Positions 1 to 7,397 are shown, numbered from the stretch's first letter. The stretch is DNA of 14,885 bases from Eikenella sp963548155 (GCA_963548155.1 CAUUTP010000051.1:1-14885); one strand, 5' to 3'. The notes: generated by a model from the letters alone, not told the origin. Numbers and translations are program-made.

Positions 1-27
1 TGGATATAGCCATGATTTCTCTGCTGT

Positions 28-39
28 AGGCTACCTGAA
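28..39 (+). repeat. DNA uptake sequence (Eikenella dialect), single copy
   Basis: Exact AGGCTACCTGAA upstream of mgtE. No inverted partner lies within the window, so it is not part of a hairpin that I can see. It may belong to the 3' region of a gene to the left of the window. Confidence 0.9.
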
Positions 40-45
40 AGCAGT

Positions 46-75
46 TTGTCGCCTCGGAGTAAAACCGTGTAGAAT
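46..75 (+). promoter_or_regulatory. candidate sigma-70 promoter of mgtE
   Basis: TTGTCG at 46-51 and TAGAAT at 70-75 are separated by 18 bases. If used, transcription would start near 82 and leave a leader of about 130 bases before mgtE. This rests on sequence match only; the boxes are imperfect. Confidence 0.35.
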
Positions 76-180
76 ATATCGGATTGCTATTGATGCCAGA
101 TTGGGGCGCCAAACTTATGGATCCTTCCGGTTCCCATCCGATTTTGTTTTCCCTTATTTATTCTTCCTGATTTCTCCCGT

Positions 181-214
181 GCGCCATTACCGTGATGCAC
201 GGTAAGGAGTGCGC
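181..214 (+). promoter_or_regulatory. hairpin abutting the mgtE ribosome binding site
   Basis: TTACCGTG (187-194) and CACGGTAA (198-205) form a perfect 8-bp stem with an ATG triloop. GCGC at 181-184 can also pair with GCGC at 211-214, which would enclose the ribosome binding site. The Shine-Dalgarno AAGGAG (204-209) starts inside the 3' arm. Such a structure could limit translation of mgtE, but regulation is inferred. It does not resemble a known Mg2+ riboswitch class as far as I can tell. Confidence 0.4.
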
Positions 215-1636
215 ATGCCTACCCTACTGCCCTCTTCCGAACAACCGCAGATCGATACCGGCCGTATTCACGAATTGGCCGATGCCCTGCTGCCCGTGTC
301 CAACACCATCCGGCCCGACAGCGTGCTGGATAATCCCTATCTCAACAGCTGCCTGGCCGAACTCATCGAAATTCTGCACGAGCTACACCCAGCCGATATT
401 GCCGCCGTGCTTGAATCGCTGCCGCTGCAATCGCGCTTATTGGTGTGGAAATTGGTGGAGCCGGAGAGCGACGGCACCATTCTGCTTGAAGTATCTGATG
501 CGGTTCGCGAATCTCTGATTGAAAACATGGAGCGGCAGGAAATCCTGGCCGCCGTGGAAGACATGGACGTGGACGACTTGGCCGAGCTGGCCGACGACCT
601 GCCGCGCCAAGTCGTGGCCGAAGCCCTGCAATCATTGGATGAAGACGAACGCGCCAAAGTACAGGCCTCCATGTCGTTTGCCGACGACCAAGTGGGCGCC
701 ATCATGGACTTCGAGCTGGTGAGCATCCGTGCCGATGTTACCTGCGAAGTGGTGATGCGCTACCTACGTCGCTTCGAGAGCCTGCCTGACCACACCGACA
801 AAATCTTTGTGGTCGACGAAAACGACGTCTTGCAAGGCGTGCTGCCCATCCGCAAGCTCCTTGTGGCAGACCCCGACGAAATCGTGGAGCACATCATGGC
901 GCGCGACATTGTGCGCTTCCGCCCCGAAGACAACACCGAAGAAGCCGCGCAGGCATTTGAGCGTTACGACTTGGTAACCGCGCCCGTGACCGATGCCGAT
1001 GGCAAACTCATCGGCCGCCTGACCGTGGACGAAATGGTGGACGTGATTCGCGAAGAAACCGAAGCCGATATGTTGAACATGGCCGGTTTGCAGGAAGACG
1101 AAGACCTGTTCGCTCCCGTGCTTGATTCCGTGAAAAACCGCTGGATGTGGCTGGCCATCAACCTCTGCACTGCCTTCCTCGCCAGCCGTGTGATTGGCGC
1201 ATTCGAAGGCAGCATTGCCCAAATTGTCGCCCTGGCCGCGCTAATGCCGATTGTGGCCGGCATCGGCGGTAACTCCGGCAACCAAACCATCACCATGATT
1301 GTGCGTGCCATGGCCATGGGGCAGCTTTCAGGTAGCCAGGCTCTGCACCTGTTGCGCAAAGAAGTGGGGGTGGCGCTGATCAACGGTGTAATTTGGGGCG
1401 GCGTGATGGGCGTGGTGGCCTGGCTGCTGTATAAAAACATCGGCATCGGCCTGGTGATGGTAGCCGCCATGACGCTAAATCTGCTGCTCGCCGCCACCGT
1501 GGGCGTGCTGATTCCGGTAATCATGGACAAACTCGGCCGCGATCCGGCACTGGGCAGCTCGGTACTGATTACCGCCGTTACCGACTCCGGCGGCTTCCTG
1601 ATTTTCCTCGGGCTAGCTACAATCTTTTTGCTTTAA
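215..1636 (+). CDS. mgtE: magnesium transporter MgtE
   Basis: Inner-membrane Mg2+ channel/transporter of the MgtE family, 473 aa, the usual length. An acidic helical N domain (about residues 30-130) is followed by two CBS domains (about 135-260) that sense cytosolic Mg2+ and gate the pore. A C-terminal five-helix membrane domain starts near 290. The family signature MPIVAGIGGNSGNQT lies in the membrane domain, and the end carries DPALGSSVLITAVTDSGG, the conserved Mg2+-pore helix. I chose ATG 215 because AAGGAG at 204-209 is five bases upstream; an in-frame GTG at 209 overlaps that site and is less likely. It is a single-gene unit with its own leader and a DUS hairpin after the stop. A near-DUS at 1328-1339 lies in the membrane domain and codes for Ser-Gly-Ser. 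Confidence 0.95.
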   Translation: MPTLLPSSEQPQIDTGRIHELADALLPVSNTIRPDSVLDNPYLNSCLAELIEILHELHPADIAAVLESLPLQSRLLVWKLVEPESDGTILLEVSDAVRESLIENMERQEILAAVEDMDVDDLAELADDLPRQVVAEALQSLDEDERAKVQASMSFADDQVGAIMDFELVSIRADVTCEVVMRYLRRFESLPDHTDKIFVVDENDVLQGVLPIRKLLVADPDEIVEHIMARDIVRFRPEDNTEEAAQAFERYDLVTAPVTDADGKLIGRLTVDEMVDVIREETEADMLNMAGLQEDEDLFAPVLDSVKNRWMWLAINLCTAFLASRVIGAFEGSIAQIVALAALMPIVAGIGGNSGNQTITMIVRAMAMGQLSGSQALHLLRKEVGVALINGVIWGGVMGVVAWLLYKNIGIGLVMVAAMTLNLLLAATVGVLIPVIMDKLGRDPALGSSVLITAVTDSGGFLIFLGLATIFLL

Positions 1637-1653
1637 TACCAATCCATTAAAAA

Positions 1654-1694
1654 TTTCAGGTAGCCTCTTGCCGCAACACAGAGGCTACCTGAAA
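1654..1694 (+). terminator. DUS inverted pair, likely mgtE terminator
   Basis: TTTCAGGTAGCCTCT (1654-1668) pairs perfectly with its complement at 1680-1694 over 15 bp around an 11-base loop, 17 bases after the mgtE stop. Each arm contains an exact DUS. The T tract after it is short (GTTTAA), so termination may be modest. Confidence 0.65.
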
Positions 1695-1748
1695 GTTTAA
1701 CAGCAATATCTTCATCCGCCATGCGGCTATCAAGCGCTTCAATTTTAA

Positions 1749-1790
1749 AAAGGCTACCTGAAAACCTTTCGGCACTTTCAGGTAGCCTTT
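1749..1790 (-). terminator. DUS inverted pair, likely terminator of the DUF1841 gene
   Basis: AAAGGCTACCTGAAA (1749-1763) and its exact complement (1776-1790) form a 15-bp stem with a 12-base loop. On the minus strand it follows the DUF1841 stop and is trailed by a T-rich run (TTTTTAAAATT, counting from the arm), as in an intrinsic terminator. It also backs up the mgtE terminator from the other side. Confidence 0.7.
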
Positions 1791-1811
1791 CGCTTTACTA
1801 CTCCAGTTTGA

Positions 1812-2306
1812 CTACTGCCCCGTTTCCATCTTTGCTACTTCGTGCGGATTAAGGCGGGCCTGGTCTTCCTGCCCCAAGCCGACCAGTTGGCGCAGGCGGG
1901 TCATGTAGAGGTTTACATCCAGCCCCTGCCCGTTGCGTTGCGCGCTCCAAATGGTTTCGGCCAGCGCATCCATCATATCGTGTTCGGCACGCACCCAGTC
2001 TCCGGCATAGCGACCTTGCAGCTCGTGGTGGATGGCGCGGATGCCGGGCGGTTGGTCGATATCACTCTGCTCCTGTATCGAAAGGTGCAGCGACAGATGC
2101 AGGAAAGGATTGGTTTCGCCCTGCTCCGGCGTCCAGTTGTGGTCGAGATAGCGTTCGATATTATCGAGATAATGGTGGTATTCGGGGTGGGCTTCGATGA
2201 TGCGCAGGGCTTTTTGCTGGAGTCTGTCCAGTTGCAGCGGGGCAAGGCGTTGCCGCCATACGTCGGCAAAAAAGCGGCGCACGTCGTGGGTGTTTACGTC
2301 ATACAT
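1812..2306 (-). CDS. DUF1841 family protein
   Basis: A 164-aa soluble protein of the DUF1841 family, common in beta- and gammaproteobacteria, with no established function. The conserved features are visible: an N-terminal segment with RRFFADVW, the block ENERYLDHNWTPEQGE-like region (here IERYLDHNWTPEQGETNPFLHL), the histidine-rich stretch LHLSLHLSIQEQ, and IRAIHHELQGRYAGD. The many conserved His and Glu residues suggest metal or nucleotide chemistry, but this is not shown. It lies 20 bases downstream of the RDD gene in the same direction and may be co-transcribed. The start at 2306 is unusual because an exact DUS occupies the place of the ribosome binding site. Confidence 0.85.
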   Translation of the reverse strand: MYDVNTHDVRRFFADVWRQRLAPLQLDRLQQKALRIIEAHPEYHHYLDNIERYLDHNWTPEQGETNPFLHLSLHLSIQEQSDIDQPPGIRAIHHELQGRYAGDWVRAEHDMMDALAETIWSAQRNGQGLDVNLYMTRLRQLVGLGQEDQARLNPHEVAKMETGQ

Positions 2307-2307
2307 T

Positions 2308-2319
2308 TTCAGGTAGCCT
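2308..2319 (-). repeat. DNA uptake sequence directly before the DUF1841 start
   Basis: Exact DUS (AGGCTACCTGAA on the minus strand) filling most of the 20-base gap between the RDD stop and the DUF1841 start. The only purine-rich match to a Shine-Dalgarno is the AAAGG that overlaps the DUS itself. Confidence 0.9.
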
Positions 2320-2326
2320 TTGGTAC

Positions 2327-2899
2327 TTAATCGCGGATAACCAAGGTTTTGGCCAGCATATCCTGCCCGGTGCGGCGGTTGCCGTCTTCCATAAACATCA
2401 TCAGGATGCAGGCCGCGGCCACCACCAAGGAGAGCATACCGCCGATAAGCGGGAGGAATTTCAGCAAGATGGCCAGCGGTAGCAAGATGGCGGCTTCGCG
2501 CAACAGAAGGTATTGCACCAGGCTGGGCTCGCTGCCGTCTTCGCTAATCACCCGGATACCCATAATGCGTTTGCCCATGCTCTGCCCGCTATTGACCATC
2601 AACATGGCCTGCCCGACCACATAGGCAAGCATCGTGCCGTAGCCGATGAGCGCAGGGTTGCCAAAATTGCTTCCCAACAGGCCACCAATCGAGCTGACAA
2701 GAAAGCCGGCACCGGCAGTAATCACCAGCATCATCAATAGGTTCAATGCTGCTGCCGCTATCCGCCGCCACGGCGCCGCCAGCTCCACATTGATGCCGTC
2801 TTCATCAAACACCTCGTCTTCCAACACAGCAGAGCGGAAAACTTGTTTGATCTCTTCACCTATCTGACTATTGAAATTTAGTTTACGAAAATCCCGCAT
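2327..2899 (-). CDS. RDD family membrane protein
   Basis: A 190-aa inner-membrane protein. After a soluble N-terminus (1-44), the RDD domain begins at APWRRIAAAALN and has hydrophobic segments at about 46-75, 83-102 and 131-165. The segment SGQSMGKRIMGIRVI between the second and third is typical of the family, as is the C-terminal NRRTGQDMLAKTLVI. RDD proteins are poorly characterised; some are linked to Na+/H+ exchange or compatible-solute transport, which cannot be assigned here. Start ATG 2899 is preceded by AAAGGAAA at proper spacing. It is followed closely by the DUF1841 gene, a possible two-gene unit. Confidence 0.85.
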   Translation of the reverse strand: MRDFRKLNFNSQIGEEIKQVFRSAVLEDEVFDEDGINVELAAPWRRIAAAALNLLMMLVITAGAGFLVSSIGGLLGSNFGNPALIGYGTMLAYVVGQAMLMVNSGQSMGKRIMGIRVISEDGSEPSLVQYLLLREAAILLPLAILLKFLPLIGGMLSLVVAAACILMMFMEDGNRRTGQDMLAKTLVIRD

Positions 2900-2937
2900 G
2901 ATTTTTCCTTTCTAATTAGTCTGACGGTTTGCTTATC

Positions 2938-2978
2938 GGGCTACCTGAAAGCTGCCTCCCGCTGTTTTCAGGTAGCCT
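2938..2978 (-). terminator. DUS inverted pair downstream of the DUF3465 gene
   Basis: GGCTACCTGAAA (2939-2950) pairs with TTTCAGGTAGCC (2966-2977), 12 bp with a 15-base loop. The right arm is an exact DUS (2967-2978) and the left arm has one mismatch (G for the first A). It follows the stop of the leftward DUF3465 gene. There is no good T tract, so the terminator role is likely but not certain. Confidence 0.5.
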
Positions 2979-2989
2979 GTGATATGCCG

Positions 2990-3511
2990 CTACTGATACC
3001 GCTGGCCATTATGCTCCAACCAGCCATCCGCATGCCGGCCGGCCGGGTCGTGGTGCGTCCAGTGGATCACCCCGCCTTGGGCGTTGTATTCGTATTCGCC
3101 GGAAAAGCCCACCGTGTCGCCGCGCTGCAAACGCGGAATGCGCGGCGCAAGGTCGATATTGTGTGCCACCAATACGGTTTGGCCGTTGGAGAGTTTCATG
3201 ATGAAACGCTGGTGGCGCGAGCCTTGGGTGTCGTCGGGCAGAGTGCGGTGCACTTTGCCGCTGCCGCTCACCTGCACATCGCTGCGCTGCTCGGCAAAGG
3301 CTTGGGCAATCAGTTCGGCGCCATCTGCTGCCGTCTTGGCAGAGGGTTGGGTAGCGTTTCGGTGTGGTGTGCGCGCCTGCTCGACTACGGCGGTTTGCGG
3401 CTGTGCCGCGCCCTGCTCCGGCTTGGATTTTGGCTGTTCGGCAAAGTGGAAATAGGCGGCGATGCCGAGCAACACCAAGAGCCACAGCCATTTGTTTGGT
3501 TTATTATTCAT
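2990..3511 (-). CDS. DUF3465 domain-containing protein, membrane-anchored
   Basis: A 173-aa protein. A short basic N-terminus is followed by a single hydrophobic helix (about residues 8-23, WLWLLVLLGIAAYFHF), then a low-complexity linker to about residue 62 and a C-terminal DUF3465 domain (about 63-173). The family pattern is clear: VLVAHNIDLAPRIP, then RGDTVGFSGEYEYN, then GGVIHWTHHDP and a final DGWLEHNGQRYQ. The function of DUF3465 is unknown; the fold is probably a small beta barrel. The helix could be an uncleaved anchor that places the domain in the periplasm. No strong ribosome binding site precedes the start. DUS pairs flank the gene on both sides. Confidence 0.85.
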   Translation of the reverse strand: MNNKPNKWLWLLVLLGIAAYFHFAEQPKSKPEQGAAQPQTAVVEQARTPHRNATQPSAKTAADGAELIAQAFAEQRSDVQVSGSGKVHRTLPDDTQGSRHQRFIMKLSNGQTVLVAHNIDLAPRIPRLQRGDTVGFSGEYEYNAQGGVIHWTHHDPAGRHADGWLEHNGQRYQ

Positions 3512-3531
3512 TGTTGTTTGGATTGGTTGGC

Positions 3532-3620
3532 AGGCTACCTGAAAGCTTGCGCTTGCGGAAGCGGCGTTTTAGCTTCGCAGAAACTCCGCCTCCTTCGGAG
3601 ACTCCGTTTTCAGGTAGCCT
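3532..3620 (-). repeat. long-spaced inverted DUS pair with TTTTAGCTTCGCAG core
   Basis: Exact DUS at 3532-3543 and inverted exact DUS at 3609-3620, separated by 65 bases. The loop contains TTTTAGCTTCGCAG (3567-3580), which recurs at 5113-5126, and a small internal hairpin CTCCG/CGGAG. It lies just past the uraA stop (3629) on the minus strand and so may also end the uraA transcript. Confidence 0.75.
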
Positions 3621-3628
3621 CAAACGGG

Positions 3629-4846
3629 TTAATCGTCGTGCCGCACATCGGGCAACAGCAGGCTCAGCAGAATCGCCAGCAGCGCGCACAAGCCCACGCC
3701 GGCAAAGCTGAAACTACCCAGCTTCATTTCCATGCCGCCCACGCCCACGGTGAGTACCGAGCTCACAATCACCAGGTTTTTCGGCTGCATCAGGTTTACT
3801 TGCGCATCGATCAGCGTTTTCAGCCCCAGCGAAGCAATCGTGCCGAACAGCAGAATCATCACCCCGCCCATCACCGGCAGCGGAATCGAAGCCAGGAAAG
3901 CATTGAATTTTCCGAAAAACGCCATGCAGATGGCGAAGATGGCCGCCCAAGTCATGATGGCCGGATTGCTGTTTTTGGTGAGCATCACCGCGCCCGTTAC
4001 CTCGCCGTAAGTGGTTACCGGCGGGCCGCCGATCAAACCGGCCACGCACACGCCCAGGCCGTCGCCGGCCAGCGTTCGGTGCAGCCCCGGCTCGGCGGCA
4101 TAATCTTTACCGGTTACCTTGCCGATGGCCATGATGCCGCCGATATGCTCAATCGCCGGGGCAATCGCCACCGGCAACATAAACAGCGCGGCCTGCCAAT
4201 TTACCTGCGGCGAATGGAAATGCGGCACGGCAAACCACGGCGCGGCCGCAATCGGCGCGGTATCCACCATACCCATGGCCAAGGCCATCAAATAGCCGGC
4301 CGCCACCCCGATTAAAATCGGCACCAGCTTCATCATCTTGCTGCCGAATACCGCCACCATCACGGTCACCGCAAAGGTGAAGCCGGAAAGCAGCAGCGAA
4401 TGGGTGTAATCCAACACCTGATTACCACCGGCCCGGCCCATCGCCATATTGCCGGCCACCACCGCCACCGAAAGCCCGATCACCATAATCACCGGCCCGA
4501 TCACCACCGGCGGCAGCAATCGGCTAACCATTGGCAGCCCGAAATACTTAATCAGCGCGGCAAACACAAAATACATAAAGCCCGCCGCGAACAGCCCGAA
4601 CATCGTGCCGCCCATGCCCCATTCCTGCATGGCATAGATAATCGGCGCGATAAACGCAAACGACGAACCCAGAAAAATCGGCACCTTGCGGCCGGTCAGC
4701 GCTTGAAACAGCAGCGTACCGATGCCCGCGCCCAACAGCGCCATCGCCGGGTTCAACCCTGTGAGCAGCGGCACCAGCACCATGGCGCCGAAGGCCACAA
4801 ACAAAATCTGTGCCCCCGCCACTGCGGTTTTAAAAGATTGGAACAT
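3629..4846 (-). CDS. uraA: uracil permease, NCS2 family (UraA-like)
   Basis: A 405-aa inner-membrane uracil:H+ symporter of the nucleobase-cation symporter 2 family, with about 14 hydrophobic segments in the expected size range. Key residues of E. coli UraA are matched: the glutamate in APAIEHIGG (E233 here) and the one in GGPPVTTYGE (E282), which bind uracil and couple protons. The SSFAFIAP motif (61-68) of the first repeat is also present. Start ATG 4846 is preceded by a strong GAGGAGGA. A TATAAT-like box lies on the minus strand at 4891-4886, but no good -35 is visible. No pyrimidine genes are adjacent. Xanthine/urate NCS2 paralogues are less likely given the close UraA-type motifs. Confidence 0.93.
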   Translation of the reverse strand: MFQSFKTAVAGAQILFVAFGAMVLVPLLTGLNPAMALLGAGIGTLLFQALTGRKVPIFLGSSFAFIAPIIYAMQEWGMGGTMFGLFAAGFMYFVFAALIKYFGLPMVSRLLPPVVIGPVIMVIGLSVAVVAGNMAMGRAGGNQVLDYTHSLLLSGFTFAVTVMVAVFGSKMMKLVPILIGVAAGYLMALAMGMVDTAPIAAAPWFAVPHFHSPQVNWQAALFMLPVAIAPAIEHIGGIMAIGKVTGKDYAAEPGLHRTLAGDGLGVCVAGLIGGPPVTTYGEVTGAVMLTKNSNPAIMTWAAIFAICMAFFGKFNAFLASIPLPVMGGVMILLFGTIASLGLKTLIDAQVNLMQPKNLVIVSSVLTVGVGGMEMKLGSFSFAGVGLCALLAILLSLLLPDVRHDD

Positions 4847-5170
4847 GTCTCCTCCTCGAAAAATTCAGTCGGCAAAGCGGGCTGGATTATACCCGAGAGC
4901 CTGTGCCTCCGCATCGCTTGGGCTACCTGAAAATATGAAAATTTAGTCGATGCAAAACTACTTTGGCAAAAGGACAGGCAAAGCAATGCTGCAGCCCAAA
5001 CCAAATGAATCCGGCATATAGTTTTCAGGTAGCCTGCCATATTGCTTATAGGCTACCTGAACCGGTGGAAACACGCTTCGCACACACAGACATACAAAAG
5101 GCTACCTGAAAATTTTAGCTTCGCAGCAACTGCGTTGCGTTTTCAGGTAGCCTTTGTTTACCGCTTCATC
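4847..5170. repeat. gene-free spacer with five DUS copies
   Basis: No credible gene is present in these 324 bases. The spacer holds the uraA leader, a near-DUS at 4920-4931 (one mismatch), an inverted exact pair at 5024-5035 and 5050-5061 with a 14-base loop, and a second exact pair at 5099-5110 and 5142-5153 that is described separately. The remaining sequence (4932-5023) shows nothing recognisable. Confidence 0.8.
5097..5155 (-). terminator. DUS inverted pair with TTTTAGCTTCGCAG core, likely PEBP gene terminator
   Basis: A perfect 16-bp stem (5097-5112 with 5140-5155) encloses a 27-base loop that holds TTTTAGCTTCGCAG at 5113-5126 and a nested CGCAG/CTGCG hairpin. It lies 15 bases past the stop of the leftward PEBP gene, and on the minus strand the stem ends in TTTTG. 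The core motif recurs in the spacer at 3567. Confidence 0.65.
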
Positions 5171-5668
5171 TCACACATCATAAGTGCCCACTGCATAAGC
5201 TTCGGCTAGGATATGCCCGCGCATGGCGAAGTGCAGGTCGTTGTAGCGGAAACCCTGCGGTAGGTTGAGCTTGGTGTCGAGCGCATACACGAACAATTCG
5301 TAGCGGTGGCGGCAGTTGGGCGGAGCCATGCCGCCGTAAGCGGAGGCTTCTTCCAAATCGAGCTGTCCCAGCACGCTGGCCCAGCTGTTGGCGCCCTGCA
5401 CATAATCTTGAGCCGTTTGGCTGTCGTTTTCCGGCACGGAAGTGCGGGTGAGGTCGGCAATCAGCCAGTGCACCCACACGAAGCCGCTGGCGGTAATGGC
5501 ATCTTTGTCTTCCAACACCACGGCGAAAGACTGGGTTTCGGGCGGGGCCTCGCTGATTTCAAACGGGATGGAATAAGTGGGCATGCCGTTGGGGCTGAAT
5601 TGGCTGCCGCGTTTGCCGAAGCGGTCGGCGAATGCGCCGTTTTGGATGGCGGAAGTGCTGACTTTCAT
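5171..5668 (-). CDS. YbhB/YbcL family phosphatidylethanolamine-binding-like protein
   Basis: A 165-aa protein of the bacterial PEBP family (Raf kinase inhibitor-like, as E. coli YbhB and YbcL). The conserved core is present: SFAVVLEDKDA, then GFVWVHWLIADL, then a glycine-rich GMAPPNCRHRYELFVYALD that carries ligand-pocket residues, and HILAEAYAVGTYDV at the end. No signal peptide is seen, so a cytoplasmic protein is expected. The biological role of these proteins in bacteria is unclear. Start ATG 5668 was chosen because GGAGGAA lies directly upstream; an upstream in-frame ATG at 5737 would add 23 residues unlike the family and lacks a site. It appears monocistronic. Confidence 0.88.
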   Translation of the reverse strand: MKVSTSAIQNGAFADRFGKRGSQFSPNGMPTYSIPFEISEAPPETQSFAVVLEDKDAITASGFVWVHWLIADLTRTSVPENDSQTAQDYVQGANSWASVLGQLDLEEASAYGGMAPPNCRHRYELFVYALDTKLNLPQGFRYNDLHFAMRGHILAEAYAVGTYDV

Positions 5669-5738
5669 GGTGGTTTCCTCCGGTTGGGCTCTGGGATAAC
5701 TGATTATAGCGGACGCATGGATTTCTTCAAAATACACA

Positions 5739-5772
5739 AAGGCTACCTAAAAATCCGTTTTCAGGTAGCCTT
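5739..5772 (-). terminator. imperfect DUS hairpin after the phosphoethanolamine transferase pseudogene
   Basis: AGGCTACCTAAA (5740-5751, one mismatch to the DUS) faces an exact inverted DUS at 5760-5771. The stem has one mismatched position and a short loop. It lies 26 bases beyond the stop at 5798 on the minus strand and would be its terminator. Confidence 0.5.
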
Positions 5773-5797
5773 AATCGCTGTGGGCAAAAAGTTGGGA

Positions 5798-7392
5798 TTA
5801 GTTGCCGGTATCGGCAGCACAAATATCCAGATGCGGATCGATACCGCCATCTGGCGAGGTGATGCCGGCGCAGCCTAAAACAGCGTGGAAGATATTGTCG
5901 TGCGATACCGCGCGCCCATCCTTAACAGCTTGCGCCACCCGTTCAGCCAGCACTTTGCCCTCGGGGCTTTGCCGATAGCTTTCGGAAAACCACACCACAA
6001 ACGGAATGGAAAACTGCTCTTTGGGCGCGATATTAACTGGCTTGCCGTGGAAATAATCGCCGTTTTCATCCAACGATTCGCCGTGGTCGGACACATAAAT
6101 CAGCAACGCCCGCTTATCGGACAGCGATTTGATGGTTTCCGCCAGCAGTTCGTCCACGCCCAGTACCGTATTATCGTAGGCATTGTCTAATTCGGCCTTG
6201 CTGCAATGCGATACATCGGGGTTGGTGCAATAGGGAGTGAACACGCGGTGGTGCGGCGGAATGCGGTCGGCATAAGTTTGATGCGAACCCAAGGTGTGCA
6301 GCACCAACAGCATTTTGCCGCCGCGATACTGCGCCACCGATTGCCGCATATAAGGCAACAACGCCGCATCCCAGGCACCGGATTGCTGCTCGGCCACAAT
6401 TTGGTATTTGCTCACCAGCCTGTCGTAGCCCATATAACTGTAAAACCCGGATAGCGTTTGCAGCGAATAGATTTCGCTGCGATAGCCCAATGAGCGGAAC
6501 ACCTCGCCAAACGAGGATTGGCGCGGGGTGCGGTCGGGGCTGCTTTTCAACATGGGCGAAGAAAGGCAGTTGAGCGAATTTACAGTCAGCGTGTCGCAAG
6601 ATTGGGCATTTTTAAAGCTGTAAAGATTGGGAATGGCGGCAAGCTGCGGATTGGTGTTGCGCGGGTAACCGTTGAGCGAAAAACGGTCGCACGCGTGCTT
6701 TCGCCAATCACGAACACCATCAGCAAATCGTCTTTTTGATCGAGATAACGGTATTTCTGCGGCATCCGTTCCACCCCGGCATAATTGCGCTTCATATCCC
6801 GAACAGATTTGCGCGCCCGCTGGCCATTGTAATACACATCCAAAGGGGAAAAGCGCAGCACATCGCCCATAAAGCGGCTGTCGCGGATGCTGCCTTTGCC
6901 GCGGAAGTGGTAGCCCTTATATTGAAACAGACCGAACACCGCCAGCAATGCCGCAAGCGAAGCCAGGCCGCAGCAGGCCAAATGCCGGCGCCAGCCCACC
7001 TGCCGAATGCGCTGCCGCCACAACAGCAGCACCGGTAGCAAGCCGAACACCAGCACAAAGCACACCGACTTTACCGAAATCATTTCTGCCGTCAAATCAT
7101 TTTCTCTGATGAGCGCGCTGAGCAAAATATCTTCAGTAATCAAGATGCGGTATTGGCTTTTGGCAAACACCGCCACCGAACCCGCCAGCAGGTTCAGCCC
7201 CAAATAATTTGAATGGCCAGCGGTGCACTAATGCCAGCAGCCAACCCAGCGCCAGCAGCACCAATGCAGGCCACACCGCTGCTTGAATTTCCACCATTCC
7301 ATGATTGGAAAACAGGTTTAATGCAAACAAATACAGCGTAAGCACAATATTGAGTGTAAACAGGGAAACGGGCGACGCATGATCTTCATCAT
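5798..7392 (-). pseudogene. phosphoethanolamine transferase (EptA/Lpt family), frameshifted
   Basis: Reading leftward from about ATG 7392, three frames together encode one membrane phosphoethanolamine transferase of about 531 aa. An N-terminal membrane domain contains VSLFTLNIVLTLYLFALNLF and further helices. A periplasmic sulfatase-like domain carries FVIGESTRA with the nucleophilic Thr and YVSDHGESLDENG with metal-binding Asp and His. Three single-base shifts break it: near 7370-7372 (a base apparently missing just after MMKIMRR), at the CCCC run 7198-7201 (an extra base), and near 6686-6690 (a base missing two codons after the catalytic Thr; restoring it gives ADRFSLNGYPRN). The longest intact piece lacks either the nucleophile or the membrane domain, so no active product is expected. 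Related enzymes decorate lipid A, LOS heptose or pilin; which substrate this one used cannot be told. Sequencing error is the main alternative, but neighbouring genes are intact. Confidence 0.85.
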
Positions 7393-7397
7393 GGTAA

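Noticed and set aside
1654..1790. CRISPR-like array from repeated 12-mers
   Set aside because: The repeats are DUS in alternating orientation with irregular gaps and no unique equal-length spacers; no cas genes are present.
2984..4315. Long open frame of 443 codons on the plus strand
   Set aside because: It lies antisense to the DUF3465 and uraA genes, both clearly recognised, and its product is His/Arg/Gln-rich without motifs, as expected of a GC-rich mirror frame.
4753..5040. Minus-strand frame of 95 codons whose start looks like a signal peptide
   Set aside because: Its first residues are a translated DUS (MAGYLKT), it runs into uraA in another frame, and it has no ribosome binding site. 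Probably chance hydrophobicity.
5669..5737. Upstream ATG extending the PEBP gene by 23 residues
   Set aside because: The ATG at 5668 has GGAGGAA directly upstream and gives the family length; the extension overlaps the spacer near the DUS hairpin.
6171..6599. Separate minus-strand gene of 142 codons inside the transferase region
   Set aside because: It is an alternative frame over the catalytic domain; the transferase motifs read in another frame through this stretch.
7198..7201. Phase-variable homopolymer in the phosphoethanolamine transferase gene
   Set aside because: The tract is only four bases long and two other frameshifts lie elsewhere in the gene, so switching one tract would not restore it.
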